From Halothermothrix sp. (GTDB lineage: Bacteria > Bacillota > Halanaerobiia > DY22613): a stretch of 64,000 nucleotides of DNA. The position numbers and the translations under genes were made by a program. Below are positions 6,626 to 14,811 of the stretch, one piece after another; the first letter of the stretch is position 1; each line of letters opens with the position of its first letter. Under the pieces are notes generated by a model, which was not told where the DNA came from, did no database searches, and was given only the letters and a program-made list of their open reading frames with translations. The stretch spans positions 248,001 to 312,000 of the forward strand of contig JAENYK010000005.1 in the NCBI GenBank assembly GCA_016841825.1, given 5' to 3'.

Positions 6626-7624
6626 TTATCCAGTAGCCTGACCACTCAAGCGACTGGCTGCTTTCACTGCCTGAATTAGACTGTTCTCCCTGGCGATACC
6701 CTGCCAGGCGATATCAAAGGCAGTTCCGTGATCGACTGAGGTGCGAATAATCGGCAGTCCTGTAGTAATATTCACTCCATCATCAAAGGCCAGCAGTTTT
6801 ACCGGAATATGCCCCTGATCGTGATACATTACTACCACAATATCATACTTACCCTGAACTGCCTTGACAAAGACTGTGTCCGGAGGAACTGGCCCTTCTG
6901 CGTTGATTCCCCTGGTCTGCGATTCTTTTATCGCCGGGCCAATCTCTAAGACCTCCTGCATCCCAAAGATTCCCTCTTCACCGGCATGGGGGTTCAGTCC
7001 GGCCACCGCTATCTTCGGTTCTGCAATCCCCATCTTCCGCATCGTCTGATCAGCAAGGCCGATAACCACAGCTACCCGTTCTCTGGTTATCCTGCGGCAG
7101 GCCTCTTCTATTGCCAGATGGGTCGTAACATGAATAACCTTCAATTTATCTGAATAGAGCATCATCGCATAATCGATGGTTCCTGTCTTCTCCGCCAGGA
7201 TCTCTGTATGACCCGGATACTTAAATCCTGCCAGATGCATCGCTTCCTTATTAAGCGGAGCAGTCACGATGGCATCTATCTTGCCTTCCAGGGCCAGTTC
7301 AATCGCCCGCTCCACATATTCCACCGCTGCCCGACCAGCCTGAGCCTGAACCTGACCTGGCTTTAACTCATTTAAGTCAATATTCGCCAGATCGAGAACA
7401 TTTACCGTCTGCGGATCTGTCAGCAGATCATCGGGAGAAGTAGCACGATGGATCTGCAATCCATAACCCAGCTGCTCATTCAAATACTCCAGAACAGCAG
7501 CATCACCGATTACCAGATGCTGGCCCAGAGGTTGAATTCGCCCATACATAATCCCCTGCAGAATAATCTCGGGGCCAACCCCTGCCGGATCACCCATTGT
7601 AATTCCAAAGGTTACTCTAGACAT
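6626..7624 (-). CDS. pdxA2: 4-phospho-D-threonate/erythronate dehydrogenase, PdxA2 type
   Basis: PdxA-family NAD-dependent dehydrogenase of 332 residues. PdxA2 proteins oxidise and decarboxylate 4-phospho-threonate or -erythronate to dihydroxyacetone phosphate. The start MSRVTFGITMGDPAGVGPEI is the PdxA opening. Metal-site histidines lie in KYPGHTEILA, GLNPHAGE and VMYHDQGHIP. I chose ATG at 7624: it has AAAAGGAGGGGATCGG upstream and overlaps the kinase stop by 8 nt, whereas the longer frame adds an unconserved N-terminus. The kinase neighbour and the absence of other pyridoxine genes favour sugar-acid use over vitamin B6 synthesis. Last gene of the operon. Confidence 0.88.
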   Translation of the reverse strand: MSRVTFGITMGDPAGVGPEIILQGIMYGRIQPLGQHLVIGDAAVLEYLNEQLGYGLQIHRATSPDDLLTDPQTVNVLDLANIDLNELKPGQVQAQAGRAAVEYVERAIELALEGKIDAIVTAPLNKEAMHLAGFKYPGHTEILAEKTGTIDYAMMLYSDKLKVIHVTTHLAIEEACRRITRERVAVVIGLADQTMRKMGIAEPKIAVAGLNPHAGEEGIFGMQEVLEIGPAIKESQTRGINAEGPVPPDTVFVKAVQGKYDIVVVMYHDQGHIPVKLLAFDDGVNITTGLPIIRTSVDHGTAFDIAWQGIARENSLIQAVKAASRLSGQATG

Positions 7625-8918
7625 CGACCGATCCCCTCCTTTTAAGATAACTGAAGATCTGTACAAAAGTATCTTCAGCACCAAAAGCACCTGCCTTGGT
7701 GACGATCGGTACCGGGGGAAGATTGTCTCCGACAAAAGTTCCTACCGGCACACCGGGTAACAGCTCAGCTTCAATCAACGTAGCCTTCGCACCGATCAGC
7801 GAAGCACACTGAATTGCAATATCGCCACCCGTCAGAAACAATCCCCTTAATCCTTCAGTTCCATAGATTCCCTTCGCCACACTTCCCAAGAAATAGGCAA
7901 TTTTCTGACTGACTTCCAGATGGGATAGTCCATACTCCTGACCAATCTCTCTGGCTGCAGTGACCAGATCGCGGGTTCTGGCAGAACGGATGATCACATC
8001 CTGTTGGGTAGCGACTAATCTCTTAACTCTGTCCACAACCCGGCCCAGCTCCTGCTTTTCATCATCGCCCAAAACCATTCGCAAATCTATATCCACTACT
8101 TCAACCTTCCAGTTCTCTTCCGCGTATGCGATCTGCCCACGGGTCACATCACTGACACTGCCGGCAATCGCCACCACACTCCCATCACAATTGACAGGTA
8201 ATTTACTATCTAACAATCCAAAGGCTGTTGGCACACTTTCTGCAAAACCCGCCGAACCGACCAATAAGCACTCCTGATCTAACAACTGCAGACTTTCTGC
8301 AATCAGATCCAGATCAGCCTGAGTTATCGAATCCAGAACCAGAATTTCCACTCCAGCTGCAACCTGATCCTGCAGCACCTCAACTAGCCTTGCACTACCC
8401 CTGAGCACATCCTGCAGATTAACCGCACTCACCCGTTTCTCAGTCTGTTCCTGAATAATATATGGAACATACGAATAGTTTACAGGTGCTACTGGATCTT
8501 TAGCAATTTCGGTCCTCTCTAAAGCCACACCATGAACCAATTGATTACCACCGATAGTTGTTCGACCATTGGACGGGAGGGCGGGAGCCACAACAGCAAG
8601 GCTATATCCCCCTGCATCCATGGCTCCTGCAATCTCAGCACCAATATTACCCCGCAGGGTAGAGTCTAACTTCTTATAAATATAATTTACCCCTATCTGT
8701 TTTAAAACATCTGTGGCTCTATAGACCTTCTGATAAGCAGTTCTGGCATCATCTGCCCGACTGGTAGTATTCAGCACAATCACATCAATCTGATTATCTA
8801 TCTCGAAGAGAGCATCTACCTCAGAGGTTACTAAAGTCTTCAGCCCTTTTTTGGCAAACTGAACTCCAGTATCATTGGACCCAGTATAATCATCGGCTAT
8901 TATTGCTAATCGTTTCAT
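7617..8918 (-). CDS. dtnK: Four-carbon acid sugar kinase (DUF1537), D-threonate kinase type
   Basis: Kinases of this family phosphorylate C4 acids such as D-threonate, D-erythronate or related tetronates at O4. The 433-residue protein starts MKRLAIIADDYTGSNDTGVQF, the signature of the N-terminal sugar-binding domain, with YKKLDSTLRGNIGAE after it. The C-terminal nucleotide-binding domain carries GLFLTGGDIAIQC. The neighbouring PdxA2 would use its product. The exact substrate cannot be read from sequence, so the dtnK name is by family and context. It overlaps pdxA2 by 8 nt and follows the permease by 25 nt. Confidence 0.82.
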   Translation of the reverse strand: MKRLAIIADDYTGSNDTGVQFAKKGLKTLVTSEVDALFEIDNQIDVIVLNTTSRADDARTAYQKVYRATDVLKQIGVNYIYKKLDSTLRGNIGAEIAGAMDAGGYSLAVVAPALPSNGRTTIGGNQLVHGVALERTEIAKDPVAPVNYSYVPYIIQEQTEKRVSAVNLQDVLRGSARLVEVLQDQVAAGVEILVLDSITQADLDLIAESLQLLDQECLLVGSAGFAESVPTAFGLLDSKLPVNCDGSVVAIAGSVSDVTRGQIAYAEENWKVEVVDIDLRMVLGDDEKQELGRVVDRVKRLVATQQDVIIRSARTRDLVTAAREIGQEYGLSHLEVSQKIAYFLGSVAKGIYGTEGLRGLFLTGGDIAIQCASLIGAKATLIEAELLPGVPVGTFVGDNLPPVPIVTKAGAFGAEDTFVQIFSYLKRRGSVDV

Positions 8919-8943
8919 AAGCCACTCACTTCCTAATATAATT

Positions 8944-9891
8944 TTACGCTATCTCCTGATCACCTGCATTCTTCTTAGACCTTTTCGCAATAAATGCAGT
9001 AATTATCGGTGTTAACAGTGCAGTAGTTATTGTCGATGCCGCTACCTGGGGAGTCGCTACACTGGCAACAGCTGTTAAAGATGGATCGGCAACAGCGATC
9101 GCCTGTGGAGTTGCAACCGCATTACCTGCAGTACTTGAAGCTGCAGCCCCTGCAACCCCACTACCACCAGTAGCCCGATCAGCCATAATATTAAAGAATC
9201 CACCAACCACACTGGTCAAGACACCTAAGAGAACACCTGATAGACCAGCTTTAATCAACATACCGAAGTTAATTCCAGCACCTAACGCAAAGGCAAAGAA
9301 CGGAATTAACAGTGCACCACCCTTGCTCAAAAACTCTTTCATATCTTTATCCAGATTACCCAGGATCATCCCGACTACAATCGGTAACAGAACCGCTACT
9401 AAACCCATAAAAGGAATCTTGGCAATTCCTGCTGTACCCAGAGCGATCATCGTTAAGAAAGGACCATCATTGACAGAGATAATGGCAATAGCTCCTACAT
9501 CTGTTTTGTCTCCAAACTCACCAGATAGAGCCGCATATAGACCACCATTAGAGTTAGTCATCGCAGCAATCAATGCCAGAGAGGAAAGACCCAACAGATT
9601 GTCCCCCATAAATCGGGCAACGATCAAACCAAGAATTACACCGACGACAAATTTAGTAAAAGTAATTACCACACCCTTTTTTAAAGCCTGTGGTGCAGCT
9701 TTTAAACTAATTCCCGATCCCATGCAGACCAGAAAGACTCCGATTAAAGGTGAAGCACCTGTAGCGATAGCTGTAGTGAAGCCACCTATCTGTAGAAGTT
9801 GTGGAAAGAAAGTGTTAATCAGGGCACCAACGATCAACGGAACAACCATCATACCTCCAGGAATTTTTTCAATAGATTGTTTAATCTTCAT
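8944..9891 (-). CDS. kdgT: 2-keto-3-deoxygluconate permease family (KdgT-like) transporter
   Basis: A 315-residue inner-membrane protein with about ten hydrophobic segments. It opens [21 protein letters not shown] and carries [21 protein letters not shown] and [14 protein letters not shown], all typical of the KdgT family of proton/sugar-acid symporters. A small Ala/Gly/Ser-rich stretch around residues 240-260 links the last helices. AAAAGGAGGA precedes the ATG. It sits between the dehydratase and kinase genes and probably imports the acid that the operon degrades. The substrate may be another aldonate or tetronate. Confidence 0.85.
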   Translation of the reverse strand: MKIKQSIEKIPGGMMVVPLIVGALINTFFPQLLQIGGFTTAIATGASPLIGVFLVCMGSGISLKAAPQALKKGVVITFTKFVVGVILGLIVARFMGDNLLGLSSLALIAAMTNSNGGLYAALSGEFGDKTDVGAIAIISVNDGPFLTMIALGTAGIAKIPFMGLVAVLLPIVVGMILGNLDKDMKEFLSKGGALLIPFFAFALGAGINFGMLIKAGLSGVLLGVLTSVVGGFFNIMADRATGGSGVAGAAASSTAGNAVATPQAIAVADPSLTAVASVATPQVAASTITTALLTPIITAFIAKRSKKNAGDQEIA

Positions 9892-9990
9892 AAAATCTTC
9901 CTCCTTTTAAACTATTGTTATCAGATAACCACTTGCAAGCATCCCCTTATACACTTAGTTTCGGAGAGATACTTTTCAAGAATGGAAAAC

Positions 9991-11148
9991 TTAGAAAGTT
10001 GATGCAATCTTGTGAATACCAAATTCCTTATGACCCAGTAGTTCAGCCTTAGGTTTCTTACCATTAGCTACCAGTACGATTTCATCGAAAATTTCTTTCC
10101 CCATCTCATCAATAGTTAGACCTTCATTAATAATCCGACCTGCATCAATGTCAATATTATCAATCATATTCTGATAGGTCTGCGAGTTACCAGTAATCTT
10201 AATTACAGGAGCGATCGGAGAACCGGTTGGGGTACCACGACCAGTTGTGAAGATAACTACCTGTGCTCCACCAGCCAACATTCCGGTAATCGATTCAATA
10301 TCTTGACCTGGAGTATCCATCACATAGAAACCTTTTTCAACAGCAACCTCTCCATACTCCAGAACACCGGTAATCGGAGCCGATCCTGCCTTATAAATAC
10401 AGCCCAATGATTTCTCTTCGATGGTAGTTACTCCACCTTCAATATTACCGGGAGTGGGTTGACTTCCCCGAATGTCCACTCCTAAAGTTTTTGCCCGATC
10501 TTCGATTCGCTTAACAATTCCTAATAATCTGTTACCTACTTCCTCAGTAACAGCTCTTCTGGCCAGAATATGCTCTGCACCGATCAGTTCAGTGGTCTCA
10601 GATAACATCGCTGTACCACCCTCTGCAATCAACAGATCTGAAGCCACACCTACTGCAGGATTGGCTGCAATTCCAGAAGTAGCGTCAGTTCCACCACATT
10701 CAATGGCCAGAACAAGCTCACTTAAATCCACTTCTTCCCGCTCTATTTGAACCAATTCATTTGCCATTTGACGGGCGATTCGGGTTCCAACTTCAATCGC
10801 CTTTAAGGTTCCACCACACTCCTGGATGGTGATTTTCTGCACTGGTTTATTGGTTTCAGCAATCTTTTCGGCGATAAAGTGAGGTTCAGCCCCCTCACAA
10901 CCCAGACCAACTACCAATACCGCACCCACATTAGGATTTTTCCCCAAACCGATAAGTGTATTCACAGTCTGATCATGGTCTGCTCCAACCTGACAGCAGC
11001 CATGTTGATGTGGTAACGCTACAGCCTCTTTAATATGCTCAGCAATTCGGACAGCTGTCTCACTTGCACAGACAGAAGATGGTAGAATTACAAGATGATT
11101 TCTGATTCCTACAGTTCCATTGGCACGTCTATAACCTTTAATCTTCAT
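9991..11148 (-). CDS. UxaA-family dehydratase, large (C-terminal) subunit
   Basis: This 385-residue protein matches the large domain of altronate dehydratase UxaA and relatives. Motifs seen are GYRRANGTVGIRNHLVILPS, GCCQVGADHDQT, GLGCEGAEP, ECGGTDATSGIAANPAVG and TGRGTPTGSPIAPV. Such enzymes remove water (or sulfite, in SuyB) from 2-hydroxy acids and use metal-bound cysteines. UxaA is one chain in many bacteria; here the SAF domain is a separate gene 27 nt upstream. With a KdgT permease, a C4-acid kinase and PdxA2 nearby, a sugar-acid dehydratase is the best reading. Altronate, galactarate-type and sulfolactate substrates cannot be told apart. Confidence 0.82.
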   Translation of the reverse strand: MKIKGYRRANGTVGIRNHLVILPSSVCASETAVRIAEHIKEAVALPHQHGCCQVGADHDQTVNTLIGLGKNPNVGAVLVVGLGCEGAEPHFIAEKIAETNKPVQKITIQECGGTLKAIEVGTRIARQMANELVQIEREEVDLSELVLAIECGGTDATSGIAANPAVGVASDLLIAEGGTAMLSETTELIGAEHILARRAVTEEVGNRLLGIVKRIEDRAKTLGVDIRGSQPTPGNIEGGVTTIEEKSLGCIYKAGSAPITGVLEYGEVAVEKGFYVMDTPGQDIESITGMLAGGAQVVIFTTGRGTPTGSPIAPVIKITGNSQTYQNMIDNIDIDAGRIINEGLTIDEMGKEIFDEIVLVANGKKPKAELLGHKEFGIHKIASTF

Positions 11149-11175
11149 TCTGATTTCCCTCCTAATTTATATTAA

Positions 11176-11463
11176 TTATTCCCAGTCTCCGCGGCCGCGT
11201 TTACTCTCCAAATTTTGCACATGAACATGATCCCCAGGTTGAATCTCCAGAGAAGCCCGCCCAATACTCTCACCATATTTGAAAACATCGTCACCTTTAG
11301 CAATCCCGGCGATTGCAAACTTATGCCCGAAAGGAATATCCTGAGTAATAGTTATCTCTCTCTTCTCCTCGCCTACTGTAACGGTTACTTTCTCCCCTTT
11401 TTTCAGCTCCTGAATCGTAGTTGCCACATTATCCTGTGGATTCATAACAAGACATTTGTTCAT
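11176..11463 (-). CDS. UxaA-family dehydratase, small SAF-domain subunit
   Basis: A 95-residue SAF-domain protein, equal to the N-terminal domain of UxaA or to SuyA-like small subunits. The conserved core ITQDIPFGHKFAIAGIAKGD and KYGESIGRA is present. It pairs with the large subunit that follows after 27 nt. AGGAGGATGAATC precedes the ATG. It is the first gene behind the sigma-54 promoter at 11508-11525. Confidence 0.85.
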   Translation of the reverse strand: MNKCLVMNPQDNVATTIQELKKGEKVTVTVGEEKREITITQDIPFGHKFAIAGIAKGDDVFKYGESIGRASLEIQPGDHVHVQNLESKRGRGDWE

Positions 11464-11507
11464 GATTCATCCTCCTTTGTAAATTATCAGCTTCATACTT
11501 AATATAA

Positions 11508-11525
11508 ATGCAATCTCTATGCCAA
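11508..11525 (-). promoter_or_regulatory. Sigma-54 (-24/-12) promoter of the sugar-acid operon
   Basis: The minus strand reads TTGGCATAGAGATTGCAT. This matches the sigma-54 consensus TGGCAC-N5-TTGCW with exact GG-N10-GC spacing. The -12 element is about 45 nt from the first start codon. A sigma-54 activator gene lies directly upstream. Confidence 0.85.
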
Positions 11526-11678
11526 CTTTTCTCTCACAGCTTAATTTTTTATAATAAACAGTAACACATTTGTAACAATCCCCACCAGTACAACACTTTG
11601 CAGACATCCGAAAATTATTCGATGCTAGTTTATAACTACAAAAGTTATCAGAATTATGGCAACAAAAAAAACGCAGCA

Positions 11679-11691
11679 TTGCATATTGCAA
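11679..11691 (-). promoter_or_regulatory. Likely activator binding site (palindrome)
   Basis: TTGCATATTGCAA is a near-perfect palindrome with further TGCA half-sites nearby (11704-11711). It lies about 155 nt upstream of the -24 box, the usual distance for a sigma-54 enhancer site. It probably binds the PrpR-type regulator encoded next door. Apart from this site and the promoter, 11464-11853 shows no gene; an open frame over it is chance. Confidence 0.5.
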
Positions 11692-11853
11692 CATCGCGTT
11701 TCATTTTGCATCATTCGACTGTGATTTGACGACATTATTTTAGAAGAGTAGTCTCTCAATCTTTATCAGTTAACATAGAAGTAACCAAACGTTGAAAGAC
11801 AAATCGCTTCTGAAGTCAAATCTAATCCTTAGCAGCCTACTCTTGATGCAATT

Positions 11854-13740
11854 TTAATCTAATTTTAGCTTTCTCCAGAGAGTAGTCCGATCAATTCCCA
11901 GCTTAGCCGCAGCTCCAGTCTTACTTCCTTCCAACTCAATTGTTTTGAGAATAATTTCCCGTTCCATCTCTTCCAATGTACCCGTCAGGGCGATCAGTTC
12001 TCCCTCTTGTTCCAGATCTGCAGACTCAGCTAACTCAGATAAGATTAATTGAACGTCTTCTTTTTTCACCCATTCTGACTCAGAGATCACCACTAACTTT
12101 TCTACAATATTCTCCAATTCCCGTACATTCCCCGGCCAGGAATAATTCAATAGCGGCTGTAAGACCTTCTCATCTATCTGCAAAACAGTCTCTCTAAATT
12201 CCTGACATTTCTTCTTCAAAAGAAAATCAAAGAGCAATCGTAGATCATCACCCCGTTCTCGCAGAGGAGGAATCTCCAGAGTCAGTACACTCAGACGATA
12301 GAACAGATCCTGTCGGAAATTTCCTTTCTTTACCTCATATTTTAAATCCCGATTGGTGGCAGCTAAGATACGCACATCAACAGGTATCACTTTCCTCCCT
12401 CCCAAACGCATCACTTGTTTCTCCTGGATTACCCGCAGCAACCTCGCCTGCAGGCTTAACTCCATCTCTCCTATCTCATCCAGAAAGATCGTTCCATTAT
12501 GAGCCAGTTCAAACAGACCCACCTTACCACCACGTTTAGCACCAGTGAAAGTACCTTCCTCATAGCCAAAAAGTTCACTTTCCAGAAGATTAGTCGGTAA
12601 AGCAGCACAGTTAATTGCCACAAAAGGCCCCATCTTGCGTTCACTGCTGTTGTGAATCCCCTGGGCAAATAGTTCCTTACCGGTCCCGCTCTCTCCTCTA
12701 ATCAATACCGTTGAATCTACTCTCCCATATTTTCGACTAAGCTCCTTGCACTGTTGAATTCTGGCACTCTGACCGATAATGTCATCCAGGGTATACTGGG
12801 CAGTCAAACCCTTTTCATAGATCTGCTGACGAATCTTCTGTTCCAATTCCTGAATTCTGGTCACATCCTGAAAAGTAGCTACTGCACCTCTTAACTGACC
12901 GTTAACAATGATGGGTACCCGATTAGTAGCGATTTTTGTCTCACCAATATTTTGAATACTCCCAATATCCTCCTTTTTCGTATCCAGAGTGTGAATTAGT
13001 TGGGTATTTGGAATAATCTCCATTATTGGATGTCCCATCACCTCCTGTCTTTCAACCTGAAAGAGTTTCTGAGCCTGGGGATTAAAAGCGTTAATAATTC
13101 CTGTATCATCTACCGCAATAATTCCCTCATGAGCAGAGTCTAAAATTACCTGTAACTTCTGTCTCTCTTCCCGCTCACGCATAGTAGCCTTTAAAACCTG
13201 AATTCCTTCCAAAAAGCCGTTCAATAATGCTTCTTCGCCAGACTCAATCAGTTCATTTTTCAACCCATATCTCTTGGCCACTTCGACCCCAATAGTATCA
13301 CCAATCACTGTTCTAATTCCCCGATCGATCGCTTCCTGTACTTTAATTTCTACTTCTGACTCCTCTTCAATGAGATAGTATTGAATATTAATATTTAACA
13401 CATCACAGATGGCTTTTACACCATAGATCACATTTCCATAACCAATAATTCCCAATGGTTCTTTTTGTCGATCATATTTATAGAGGATTCGTAACAGATC
13501 ATATCCGGTCACCTTAATCTCCACTATAGGAACATTTACATTCTCTCGAATCAATCGGGCGGTTCCACCCCGACTAACAATTACTTCACACCCCTCTGCA
13601 ACGACATTTTGGGCCGCCTGAATGGCATCTGATAAATTGTAGACTATAGTTGTGATAGAGAGATGGTTCTTCTCAATTACCTGATCGGCTAATTTCTTTA
13701 GATTCTCGTATGGTGCGATAAAAACAATCTTGTGCTGCAT
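11854..13740 (-). CDS. Sigma-54-dependent regulator with PrpR N-terminal and PAS domains
   Basis: A 628-residue enhancer-binding activator. The order is a PrpR_N sensing domain (about 1-175, with IVSRGGTARLIRE), a PAS domain (about 200-310, ILDSAHEGIIAVDDTG), an AAA+ domain with Walker A GESGTGKE and Walker B GTIFLDEIGE, and a C-terminal Fis-type helix-turn-helix (GAAAKLGIDRTTLWRKL). The sigma-54 contact loop reads GTFTGA instead of the usual GAFTGA. It is transcribed in the same direction as the sugar-acid operon, which starts ~390 nt downstream behind a -24/-12 promoter, so it is the probable activator. PrpR_N domains often sense a pathway acid; the ligand is unknown. Confidence 0.9.
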   Translation of the reverse strand: MQHKIVFIAPYENLKKLADQVIEKNHLSITTIVYNLSDAIQAAQNVVAEGCEVIVSRGGTARLIRENVNVPIVEIKVTGYDLLRILYKYDRQKEPLGIIGYGNVIYGVKAICDVLNINIQYYLIEEESEVEIKVQEAIDRGIRTVIGDTIGVEVAKRYGLKNELIESGEEALLNGFLEGIQVLKATMREREERQKLQVILDSAHEGIIAVDDTGIINAFNPQAQKLFQVERQEVMGHPIMEIIPNTQLIHTLDTKKEDIGSIQNIGETKIATNRVPIIVNGQLRGAVATFQDVTRIQELEQKIRQQIYEKGLTAQYTLDDIIGQSARIQQCKELSRKYGRVDSTVLIRGESGTGKELFAQGIHNSSERKMGPFVAINCAALPTNLLESELFGYEEGTFTGAKRGGKVGLFELAHNGTIFLDEIGEMELSLQARLLRVIQEKQVMRLGGRKVIPVDVRILAATNRDLKYEVKKGNFRQDLFYRLSVLTLEIPPLRERGDDLRLLFDFLLKKKCQEFRETVLQIDEKVLQPLLNYSWPGNVRELENIVEKLVVISESEWVKKEDVQLILSELAESADLEQEGELIALTGTLEEMEREIILKTIELEGSKTGAAAKLGIDRTTLWRKLKLD

Positions 13741-13784
13741 TTCTAACCCCCCCTATCTGATAATCAAAGAACTATAGATAATTA

Positions 13785-13925
13785 AAAGCGCATTGACAGC
13801 AAGCTGTAATGCCTTACGTTTAACGACTTCAGAGGTATTTGTACCTTCACCCAGTTACCTAATACTCTCACCTTTAGGGGTTGGGAAGACTTCTTATCTG
13901 AAATGTCGTCAAACTAGTACTTCAA
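13785..13925. repeat. Dispersed repeat related to 38290-38440
   Basis: The core AGGGGTTGGGAAGACTTC followed by TGAAATGTCGT recurs at 38390-38425 with few changes, and weaker similarity extends ~90 nt upstream (ACAGCAA, AATGCCT, GTTTA). No open frame is supported. It resembles a leftover insertion-sequence end or a small structured element. Confidence 0.45.
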
Positions 13926-13947
13926 TAGATGGATTTTGTGTACTTTT

Positions 13948-14811
13948 TCAGGTTATAACAGTATCCCCAAAACCACCATTGAAAAATCGCACTTTGATTC
14001 TCTCCATCAATTCTTCATCAGGTTGCTGCAAATGATCTGCTTCCGATCTGACTCCATGTTGACGATAGGGAATTAACCTGATCCTTGTTTGTGGACAGAT
14101 CTGAGATAGGTATTCTACAGTTTGCTCAATCTGTTCCTCTGAAGAATTGTAATCTGGGATTATCAAAAGCCTTACTTCATACAATTTACCTTCCTGGTGT
14201 AAAAAAGAGATGGTCTCCAGGATCAGCTCATTAACTCTCCCGGTCAAACTCTGATGAGCACCGACATCTAATGCTTTTAAATCGACCATCGCTCCGTCCA
14301 GAACCGGAAGCAGTGATTCCCATTTATAAATCGGAGCAGTACCATTGGTGTCAATAAAGGTAGTTAATCTTGAAAGTTGAGCATCATCTTTGATCGCTAC
14401 GAACAACTCCCGTACGAATTCGATCTGCAAAGTAGCCTCCCCACCTGAAACGGTGATTCCCGATAGAAAATCAGCCTTCTGCTGAATAATTTTGACGGCT
14501 TCATCTATCTCCATCCACCTACTTCGAGGATTACTATACACAGGACAGACCTGGAGGCAGAGATCACAATTAAGGCAGAGGGATTGATCAAAATTAATCC
14601 ATGGTGGCTCGCCCGAGTATATCTCAATAGCTTTAGTTGGACATTTAAGAGTACACAGACCACAGAAGTTACAGACCCCAATCGTATGCGGATTATGACA
14701 ATTAATACAGTTCATATTACATCCCTGAAGAAATATCACCAATCTATTACCAGGTCCATCTACAGAACTAAATGGGATAATTCGGTTAACTAACCCCTGG
14801 GTTTTGTTCAT
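13948..14811 (-). CDS. yjjW: Glycyl-radical enzyme activase, YjjW family (radical SAM)
   Basis: A 287-residue radical SAM protein with the cluster motif C31-x3-C35-x2-C38 in FLQGCNMNCINCHNP. Two ferredoxin-like clusters follow (C47/C50/C53/C57 and C79/C82/C85/C89). SGGEATLQ and VDLKALD are typical of activases. It would make the glycyl radical in the YjjI-type enzyme encoded just upstream. Its ATG lies inside the yjjI 3' end (26-nt overlap), with GAAGGGTGATAA as ribosome site, which implies coupled translation. Confidence 0.9.
   Translation of the reverse strand: MNKTQGLVNRIIPFSSVDGPGNRLVIFLQGCNMNCINCHNPHTIGVCNFCGLCTLKCPTKAIEIYSGEPPWINFDQSLCLNCDLCLQVCPVYSNPRSRWMEIDEAVKIIQQKADFLSGITVSGGEATLQIEFVRELFVAIKDDAQLSRLTTFIDTNGTAPIYKWESLLPVLDGAMVDLKALDVGAHQSLTGRVNELILETISFLHQEGKLYEVRLLIIPDYNSSEEQIEQTVEYLSQICPQTRIRLIPYRQHGVRSEADHLQQPDEELMERIKVRFFNGGFGDTVIT

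Noticed and set aside
9323-9910. 195-codon plus-strand frame opposite kdgT
   Set aside because: An antisense shadow of a gene rich in Gly/Ala; the minus-strand permease has full family motifs and a ribosome site.
9991-11463. Assignment as (2R)-sulfolactate sulfo-lyase (SuyA/SuyB)
   Set aside because: The split is SuyAB-like, but the kinase, PdxA2 and KdgT neighbours point to sugar acids and no sulfolactate gene is near.
11467-11694. 75-codon minus frame upstream of the small dehydratase subunit
   Set aside because: It covers the sigma-54 promoter and the palindrome and has no ribosome site.
13793-14035. 80-codon plus-strand frame at the yjjW 3' end
   Set aside because: It overlaps yjjW and the dispersed repeat and lacks a ribosome site and homology.
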